64,000 bases of DNA, from NCBI RefSeq assembly GCF_037392515.1, contig NC_090291.1, forward strand, positions 29,374,001-29,438,000, written 5' to 3'. The notes below the pieces were generated by a model. The model saw only the letters and a list, made by a program, of their open reading frames with translations. It was not told where the DNA came from and did not search any database. Of the stretch, positions 58,901 through 64,000 are shown one piece after another. Position 1 is the first letter of the stretch. The number at the start of each line of letters is the position of its first letter. The translations under genes were made by a program, and so were the position numbers. Origin of the DNA: Haliotis asinina. Lineage: Eukaryota; Mollusca; Gastropoda; Lepetellida; Haliotidae.

Positions 58901-60006
58901 ACTTCTCAATAAGGTGGGGATAGAAATAAAACTAAGTGGATGTTTGGGGATGTTTGAACGAATAGGCTTGACCAAAGCTGTGAAGTTCCATTGAGAATGA
59001 ACATGTTGTCTTCCTATTTCCGTAAAACTGTGAACTAACATAGTTTCCCATCATGGCGTGATCAGTATTGGTTAGACTCACGCGTTTGAATTAACATGAG
59101 ACTTATTTCACACAAACCTCTACCAGTCATATCTCCACAAAGATGAGTCACAATGACCAAGTCAGACAATTACCTACTTTTCAGCCGATCCGAATGCTCT
59201 CGTGTGAAAGTGAAAAGAAGCACTACAAACAACTATGTTTACAGAGAACTCGAAAGCCTTGCTTCATAAGAAAATGGTATTTACAAATTAATCTTAATTT
59301 TAAAGTTTAATTAAATCTTAATTCTATATTTTATGTCGCGGTTTAGGTTTAGGCAGCATGTCGTTAACTAAGGCCCCATATTGCCCCTGTTAGAAGAGGT
59401 CGAACAATGATTCACAATTCATCTGGCTTACTGGTTACACCTGTTATGTGATATTTCTTTGCGCTTATTAAGTGTATTTTTTTAAACGTGCAATACGATC
59501 ATATAGTATCACGGCCATAAAAGACAACTTTTCTAGCGGCCGAACATTGTTTTGAGATTTCCAGATTTCCTTTAGTCAGAGCACGCTGTACGACAAGCGT
59601 GTTGGCAATGAGAAAGAGGACCGTAGTAATTAACAAGTGATTAGATGTGTCTAATAATACTGATTGATATCCATATATCAGGTTGAATGAGTTGGTCTCA
59701 AAATTCTGGACCGGTTATCGTATTAAGTTATGCAACAAGACGGACCCAGTCTGCAGGATACGAGACGGGTGTATAATTAATATTTTGACTACACAATATT
59801 AATCCTTAGCAATGTCTTCTTGCCTACAAACATTACTCACCTTCTTTCTCCTTCTTGAAGCCTGTCAACTGTGCATCCTCTGCAAACGGGTTCTCCTGGT
59901 CTGTCGCTCTGCGTCCAGCCAAGTTATTCCCAAGTAACGACGTTCGGAGATTTCCGTAAAAGGATGCGAACTTCTCCGACAATGACGTTCTGGAAGAGAA
60001 CATCAT
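49819..60006 (-). CDS. Transglutaminase (protein-glutamine gamma-glutamyltransferase), 13 exons
   Basis: The enzyme cross-links glutamine and lysine side chains of proteins in a calcium-dependent way. In arthropods and molluscs, relatives act in haemolymph clotting, haemocytes and matrix. Exons (minus strand, 5' to 3'): 60006-59841, 58852-58670, 58090-57830, 57273-57155, 56472-56365, 55449-55272, 54819-54684, 54176-54073, 53697-53455, 52818-52543, 52152-51992, 51006-50870 and 49975-49819. Every junction is GT..AG and phase-consistent, giving about 742 residues from the Met at 60006, the usual length for the family. Order: N-terminal beta-sandwich, catalytic core, two C-terminal barrels. The triad is C329 (KYGQCWTFA), H387 (DFHVWNEAW) and D410 ([10 protein letters not shown]). 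Its spacings of 58 and 23 equal those of human TG2 (277, 335, 358). The true first exon may lie further upstream, because a good acceptor (TTCTCTTCCAG) sits at 59990. Confidence 0.95.
50343..50482 (-). repeat. tRNA-derived SINE downstream of the penultimate transglutaminase exon
   Basis: TAATATTCCTTCAATATCAT, GGCGGGGTACACATATTGTG, GAAATCGAACCCGGG and CTTTACCCACTAGGCTAC run in reverse-complement order. It lies in the last intron. Confidence 0.8.
50587..50698. repeat. GGATCC-ended MITE-like repeat
   Basis: GGCGGATCCAG at one end and CTGGATCCGCC at the other are inverted repeats. The interior GTTCAAGAGGTTCGAACCCC resembles the copy at 16,703-16,874. It is followed by a T-rich run. Confidence 0.7.
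50780..50826. repeat. Half copy of the CACAAAGC foldback element
   Basis: GGTCACCTTAGTGCTGAGAT, CGCGTTGTGCAAC and CACCCTGG match one arm of the element at 56,510-56,624. Confidence 0.55.
50870..51006 (-). CDS. Transglutaminase exon 12: start of barrel 2
   Basis: Acceptor CTGTTCACAG and donor ATAAA|GTATGT, phase 0 in and phase 2 out. It encodes [20 protein letters not shown], then [17 protein letters not shown]. Reading on past the donor meets a TAA at 50839, which would give a protein lacking most of barrel 2. Confidence 0.9.
51992..52152 (-). CDS. Transglutaminase exon 11
   Basis: Acceptor TTGTTGTGTAG and donor GTCAAG|GTCAGT. It encodes the end of barrel 1 ([33 protein letters not shown]) and ends LLEVK in phase 0. 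Confidence 0.9.
52238..52397 (-). repeat. Full-length tRNA-derived SINE in a transglutaminase intron
   Basis: GAGTGAGTGAGGTTAGTTTT, AATATCACGGCGGGGAACAC, CCCATGTGGGGAATC and AACCACTAGGCTACC mark a well-preserved minus-strand copy between exons 11 and 10. Confidence 0.9.
52543..52818 (-). CDS. Transglutaminase exon 10: barrel 1
   Basis: Acceptor ATTTTCGCAG and donor TCAGGGG|GTAAGG, phase 1 on both sides. It begins [13 protein letters not shown] and continues [20 protein letters not shown], typical of the linker and first beta-barrel. Confidence 0.92.
53455..53697 (-). CDS. Transglutaminase exon 9: end of catalytic core
   Basis: Acceptor ATTCTCCAG and donor GCTGATG|GTGGGT. It encodes [20 protein letters not shown] and [13 protein letters not shown], then [20 protein letters not shown]. 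The acidic residues of the SREDIT segment correspond to the calcium-binding region in the family. Confidence 0.93.
54073..54176 (-). CDS. Transglutaminase exon 8 with catalytic His and Asp
   Basis: Acceptor GATTACCAG and donor AACGAAG|GTAAGT. It encodes [20 protein letters not shown] followed by [16 protein letters not shown]387 and D410 of the triad are both here. Confidence 0.95.
54270..54614 (-). repeat. Two partial tRNA-derived SINEs in a transglutaminase intron
   Basis: At 54,270-54,350 a 3' end (TTTTACGCCGCTTTTAGCAA, CAGCAATATCAGGG) is cut off early. At 54,487-54,614 a more complete decayed copy keeps GTGTGGGGAATCGAACCGGG and AATCACTAGGCTCCCCC. Confidence 0.75.
54684..54819 (-). CDS. 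Transglutaminase exon 7
   Basis: Acceptor CTGTCTTCAG and donor GCCATCTG|GTAGGT, phase 1 in and phase 2 out. It encodes [20 protein letters not shown] and [11 protein letters not shown], the strand before the catalytic His. Confidence 0.93.
54962..55160 (+). repeat. SINE-like repeat, CAGACAATCC family, in a transglutaminase intron
   Basis: AATCGAATCTGGACCAGACA, ATCCAGTGATCAGCAGTATG, GAGTATCGATCTACGCAAT and ACAAACACGGGTTACTGACG. A short relic of the same family (TATAAATATTCGAGTCTGG) lies near 53,900. Confidence 0.85.
55272..55449 (-). CDS. Transglutaminase exon 6 with catalytic Cys
   Basis: Acceptor TTCATGTACAG and donor ACAACGC|GTAAGT, phase 0 in and phase 1 out. It encodes [20 protein letters not shown], then [15 protein letters not shown] and [15 protein letters not shown]329 is the active-site thiol. 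Confidence 0.96.
55556..56365. repeat. 40-bp minisatellite made of an exon end plus its splice donor
   Basis: From 55,680 to the exon boundary at 56,365, about 17 units repeat every 40 bases (CCACTTTACACATGGCCC, TGACAATGAGTAACGACACC). Older, looser copies extend to 55,556. On the transcribed strand each unit reads CTCATTGTCAGGGCCATGTG, AAAGTG, GTAGGTGTC. The first part is the last 27 coding bases of exon 5 (LIVRAMCKV) and the rest is its donor and the first intron bases. Confidence 0.92.
56365..56472 (-). CDS. Transglutaminase exon 5
   Basis: Acceptor TTCTTTGCAG and donor AAAGTG|GTAGGT, phase 0 on both sides. It encodes [20 protein letters not shown], then [15 protein letters not shown], the F-E/D-D-x-x-L-x-A-x-x-x-L helix of the family core. 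Its 3' end is the template of the adjoining minisatellite. Confidence 0.93.
56510..56624. repeat. Foldback MITE-like element in a transglutaminase intron
   Basis: CAGGGCCCACTTGCACAAAG at one end is answered by CTTTGTGCAATTCAACCCTG at the other. The interior contains AATCTTAGCGCTACGAC and its approximate complement. It begins about 38 bases upstream of the exon 5 acceptor. Confidence 0.8.
56821..56977. repeat. Second foldback MITE-like element of the same group
   Basis: CAGGGCCCGTTTCACACACT and GCTTTGTGGAACGTTGCCTT ends with internal GTCGTAGCTCTACGATCGCC and GGAGTTACGATCACCTTAG. It is longer than the 56,510 copy through an extra internal palindrome. Confidence 0.75.
57155..57273 (-). CDS. Transglutaminase exon 4
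   Basis: Acceptor ACGTTTAG and donor GGCCAG|GTGAGT, phase 1 in and phase 0 out. It encodes [20 protein letters not shown], then RIWLG and the family signature RPWNFGQ. Confidence 0.94.
57830..58090 (-). CDS. Transglutaminase exon 3
   Basis: Acceptor CCGTCTTAG and donor TGTGATG|GTGAGT, phase 1 on both sides. It encodes the second half of the N-terminal beta-sandwich and ends [13 protein letters not shown], the family Y-I-L-F-N-P-W-C motif that opens the core. Confidence 0.95.
58670..58852 (-). CDS. Transglutaminase exon 2: N-terminal beta-sandwich
   Basis: Acceptor TTCATCCAG and donor GTCACAG|GTGGGT, phase 1 on both sides. It encodes [20 protein letters not shown], then [19 protein letters not shown] and QIVLKFVTG, a typical family start (L-V-x-R-R-G-Q-x-F). 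Confidence 0.94.
59841..60006 (-). CDS. Transglutaminase first recognised exon, start uncertain
   Basis: Donor AAAGAAG|GTGAGT, phase 1 out. It encodes [20 protein letters not shown], then [20 protein letters not shown], a hydrophilic N-terminal extension without signal peptide. Translation may begin at the Met codons 60006 or 60003. Alternatively the exon starts at 59989 after TTCTCTTCCAG and the initiator lies in an unseen upstream exon. Confidence 0.7.
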
Positions 60007-60009
60007 GTC

Positions 60010-61900
60010 AGTTACAGACACCACCAGACGACCACGACGTGTGCGCCTTTCAGAGATGAGGTACACTGAGAGGACAAACTGATAGTTCAGAAAGACAACA
60101 GAATCAGACACAGGTATGTCCTCTGGAGGATAAGTTTAAATACTGGTCCCGTCAAACCGTGGTAAGAACATTCAAACAGCTGGTTGTAATGTTCTGTAAC
60201 CAAAGTTCACTTCCTCAAACTGAGAATCACCACAGTATTTTCCAATTTCCCTGTTACCAAAAACCCTGCTATGCAATCCTGTTGTTTTACAGCGTTTTTC
60301 TACGCTACGAACACCTGTTTCAAGAACAGGAGATTGAAGATAATACTTGTCCGAACATCAGTTAGAAGGTGGGGGCAGAATCCACGACCCTACATTGACA
60401 AAACTGCCAATTATCTTCGCAAAAACTGTTTCCGAAGTGGTGGTGTCAATTGAAAAATGTTACGGTATATTTTCGTCTGATGGAGACAATCTGGTCATAT
60501 CTTGGGGAGAACTCCGCTGGGACTTCAGGAAATACCCAACAAATACTCTCGTAGGAGTTTGCCATTTGTTTCTCTGGGCATCACAATTGCCATTATCAAT
60601 GAGACGAATGCCGTTTAGCGTTCGTCGATATGCCGTGCTCATTTTATGTGATATAAAGAAACGCTCTCTTGGTATTTACAGGGTGTACAACATAGCCTAA
60701 AGCTGCTGCGGTCGTGGTAGTTAGCCAAAGATTACAAACAGGCCTAGGCACTTATAGCAAATGAAGACAGAAGCGCTAGGTGAGTTGTAAAATACTATTC
60801 ACTGAAGTGGCGATGATAGACATGAAGTCTAGCACTAGATATAAGCGACTGCTTATAGAAGCAAGGGTGGGTACTGTGTATTTTGTTTGAAATGCATGTC
60901 TGCAATTTTCCCTCTGCATTTTGTCCTTGAAAGTTCCAAGGAGATTGTTGAAAACAGGGGCCGAAGTTCCTGAAACTCGCGTTACACAGAAATGTAAACA
61001 TCGGGCTAAAGAATTCACGTGTAAAGGAAATGGGCTATGCGCTGACCATGCACATCAAATTTGATTGAAATTGATATTAAAACATTGTTAGAATTATTTT
61101 CTTTTGGAAATGGCCAATTGCAATTGACCTTAATTCAATTAGCCTATTTATCTAAATGCACATCTAAAAGCAAAGCTTTATTCAAACGATTGACAGAATT
61201 CTTAAAAGGCATTTAGAAGTTGGAATGAATACATGACACCTTTCTATGCTTTCTGACCACCTGTTTCTATTCTTTTACGACGTTTGAGAGCTAATTCTTG
61301 CTCTTTCAACGACTGACAGTTTGCCAAAACATTTCCAGCCGTCCAATTTGAACTTAATGTCGTGAAGTCAAATCAAATGTCATAAATTCATTTTACGTTA
61401 AACTCGGTATTAACACACTAACTATTAATAGTGTAGCCAGTCGTCTTAGGACTGTCTTGCGTCCTTTGGACCAAGGTGAATGGGTAGTAGGTTTGAATCC
61501 CAGATACGCCCCGATTATGATCCTTGGATTTTCTGTGAAACGCGATTCACTTTGAAAGACTTTGAGTATGCGCTAATTTCAAATACTTACAATAATGCCA
61601 GCTGATATCTTGTGACATGCAGTTCATAGTCACACTAATAAATGGACATCGCTATACACTCGTGTTAATACGCTATTGATGCCTACTCTCCCATCTCTAT
61701 ATACCATGCGTCTCCACGCACTGGTACACTCCATGACTCACGGCTCCCATTACCTGAACATGGAAGGACAGCATGAGAGTGATGAACCAGCCACCTATAG
61801 CGCTATTGTGCATGCAGAGTAATGTCCCTTTGGTGTGCCAGAAACCTACGACAGTTCTTTCGAATCTCGTTCGGCTCTGAGGAATATTTATTGGTTCTAT
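60010..61900. other. Upstream region of transglutaminase, no further gene recognised
   Basis: Open frames here (for example 60347-60700) have no family resemblance. A tRNA-like stretch at about 61,435-61,530 (GGTTTGAATCCCAG as a B box) may be another decayed SINE. A first exon or promoter of the transglutaminase may be here but I cannot place it. Confidence 0.4.
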
Positions 61901-61924
61901 CAACCCCATAACCATTTGTTTCAC

Positions 61925-62095
61925 TGAGTGTATTTTGTTGCCGCTTTCAACAATAGTCCAGCAATATCGCGGCGGGGACTCCTGAAATGGGCTTGACGTG
62001 ATTTTATGAATGAGTGAGTGAGTGAGTTTTACGCCTCCTTGAGCAAATGTTCCAGCAATATCATGGCAGTGGATACCAGAAATGGTCCTCACATG
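61925..62095 (-). repeat. Two 3' fragments of tRNA-derived SINE in tandem
   Basis: GCCGCTTTCAACAATAGTCC with AATATCGCGGCGGGGACTCC, then GAGTGAGTGAGTGAGTTTTA with CAGCAATATCATGGCAGTGG. Both are truncated at about the same point (GAAATGG..), as if the second inserted into the first. Confidence 0.75.
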
Positions 62096-62410
62096 ATTTC
62101 AGTCACTTGGTAAGTATTGAAGACCAACCAGTCTCCAGACTTCCGAAATGAATCTGGCGCGGTATCATATTAATGAAGTGTTCAAAGCATAGTTCATAGT
62201 CAAAGTTCAAAGCGATATCATATGAATTCATTCATTCACCCATAACCTCATGGTCAATACGACTTAACTTCTAAATATCAGTATATTTAAGCCTGATAAA
62301 TTAATGCCGATTAATATCGCACCAACGTTTTGTCTGTTTTCCATAACTGCATATTCCTTGAGGGACAGATGTTCCTTGTCCTTCACATTTACATTCAGTT
62401 TGGTACCGCA

Positions 62411-62680
62411 AAATATGTCATATTTGGGATTTCACTTTCTTAGTAAAGTACAAATTCTAGTACTTTTTTGGTTGAGTCCCATCCGGGATTCGAACCCGCA
62501 CCCTCAGAGTCAGACACCTAATCGCCAGCACACAAAGTCAGCCGCCTAGCCCGCTCAGCCACCGCGACTTCCAATGTGCCCGACTCTGATGGTGCGGGTT
62601 CGAATCCCGGATGGGACTCAACCAAAAAAGTACTAGAATTTATACTTTACTAAGAAAGTGAAATCCCAAATATGACATAT
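62411..62680. repeat. Inverted pair of class-II tRNA-like SINEs
   Basis: A complete minus-strand copy spans about 62,411-62,572: head GTCGCGGTGGCTGAGCGGGC, B box GGGTTCGAATCCCGG, tail to AAATCCCAAATATGACATAT. A partial plus-strand copy at about 62,581-62,680 starts at CGACTCTGATGGTGCGGG and has the same tail. The arms, about 100 bases each, are nearly perfect complements around a 70-base centre. Confidence 0.88.
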
Positions 62681-63045
62681 GTTGCATTTGACCACTTTCT
62701 AAATGGCATCGTGTAATCATAGCTTGGTACCGTAATATTACGTCTGTCAGTATGTTAGTAAATTATTTCTAATAACAGGCTGAATAAAATATTGATCATA
62801 GATTAGACTTTCTGTTTGCCAAATGTATGGATCGACAATAAGTAATTTGTACAGGTGCTTTAGATTCGTGGTATATCATGGACGTCGTAAGGAAAAAACA
62901 GCAAAAAAACGGTCTCTCAGTTTATATCCCCCATGAGGATTCGATCTTTAATTCATTCCTCAAGGGTCGGTCAGTTAACCATGCAGGACCTGCTTGTCTT
63001 GGGTTTCATTTGCATTTCTATGTATAATATCCCTCACTCACAAAC

Positions 63046-63058
63046 ACGCACGCACTCA

Positions 63059-63102
<44 letters not shown>

Positions 63103-63105
63103 CAC
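63046..63105. repeat. (ACGC)n microsatellite
   Basis: About 14 units of the CACG tetranucleotide with one early interruption. The Thr/His/Ala/Arg repeat peptides predicted across it are artefacts. Confidence 0.95.
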
Positions 63106-63109
63106 GCAT

Positions 63110-64000
63110 GCCGTACAGGAAATAAAATATCAAGCTTGTGCCACGCGTATCAGTATGGGAACAAACTGCGAGCGAGCATTGCCAGTGTGTATTTCGTAAA
63201 GCACAGCAGCCAACACAATCATGTACAGCCATACTGTAGCACATTAAACGTTCAGTGCTTACTTGACATAATGAAATTGTTACTGTTGATTTATCTAAAT
63301 GAACAAATAATAGCAAATTTATAATGCGTAAACATAGCATGCATCTACAAGCTGTCAGTGACCACTACTACTAGCCATATCTAAGAGTATTTCCAATGAT
63401 GTATTTCCATAGCCTGAAAGTATATAATCGACATTTCATTGTGCACGAAGTTGTAAGTGATGAGAATCATTTGTATGTATATACAGTCTTCTACTAAAGC
63501 GGATACAGTTAGCTCCCTTGCCCCATCGTTGCTATGGAGAGCCTAGACCGTATACTTACTGTGGAACCGGAGCAACGCTTAAAAAGAAATACATAATTAA
63601 AACATGAACGTTTAAAACACACGAAGTAACCTTGATACTTTTGAAGTACAATTCTATATTCATTCAAGATTCACAATGTTCTTGGAAAGAAACTCCCATC
63701 AAGGAGGTGCCCTGAAAGAGAATTACAAACCTATCTCAGTCCAGGACCACTCGACTGTTTCTGTTACCTATATAATACTTCGGAAATCAACGGAGTATGG
63801 AATACTGTATGAGTTTATACCTCATACCAACTGATCCCTCGGCGCAATGTTCTTACGATAAGATTTCATAAAGAGTCAATATCGCGGTATGCTCAACAAT
63901 TTGAGAGCAATATTCGTATAAGGTTCGCAACTACAACCGTCGTGTTCTGTTACGTAATGTGCGAGTAACATGAAACAGAGAGACAAGATTCAAAATGGCA
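63110..64000. other. Stretch without a recognised gene
   Basis: I see nothing with a family resemblance or convincing splice sites up to the end of the window. Confidence 0.45.

Noticed and set aside
61435-61530. tRNA gene with GGTTTGAATCCC box
   Set aside because: No cloverleaf could be drawn by eye, and a decayed SINE is more likely in this repeat-rich stretch.
62933-63340. Open frames through the (ACGC)n tract on both strands
   Set aside because: Simple-sequence artefacts with Thr-His-Ala-Arg and Val-Arg-Ala-Cys repeats and no other support.

Overview
The window looks like animal, molluscan DNA, most likely from a gastropod of the abalone type (Haliotis). Coding sequence is sparse and split into short exons with GT..AG introns. 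The rest is AT-rich and full of short interspersed repeats. One repeat family carries tRNA-like A and B boxes and a GTAGCCTAGTGGTTAAAGCG core. A second has a CAGACAATCCAGTGATCA core and an AAGCATGGGTTGCTGAAG end. I associate both with abalone sequence from memory; no search was run.

Layout. Positions 1-22,600 hold no gene I can support: dispersed SINEs, a 300-bp duplication, a degraded LINE fragment, a long (TTTA)n run and a 52-bp tandem array (18.51-20.55 kb). Positions about 25.1-29.1 kb (+) hold the 3' exons of a gene whose product has a RHIM amyloid motif followed by a death domain. Positions about 30.0-43.9 kb (+) hold a second gene with the same architecture and the same intron phases. 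Its RHIM and death-domain exons are separated by an intron filled by about 8.3 kb of a 29-bp minisatellite. Downstream (44.07-44.9 kb, -) is a broken Penelope-like retroelement. Several minisatellites and SINEs follow (46.7-49.3 kb).

Positions 49,819-60,006 (-) hold a 13-exon transglutaminase gene. All intron phases agree, and the model gives about 742 residues with a Cys-His-Asp triad spaced exactly as in human TG2. One intron contains a 40-bp minisatellite whose unit is a copy of the adjacent exon's 3' end plus its splice donor. Positions 60-64 kb hold repeats, including a tRNA-derived SINE abutting an inverted partial copy of itself.

Biology. RHIM plus death domain without a visible kinase is the layout of insect IMD and of the C-terminal half of vertebrate RIPK1. 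The tandem pair is therefore best read as innate-immune or cell-death adaptors expected to signal through amyloid-type RHIM assembly and a FADD/caspase-8-like partner. The transglutaminase, a calcium-dependent protein cross-linker, may act in clotting or wound response. Its proximity to the adaptors is not evidence of a shared pathway. The tandem RHIM-death-domain locus is the most interesting content of the window.
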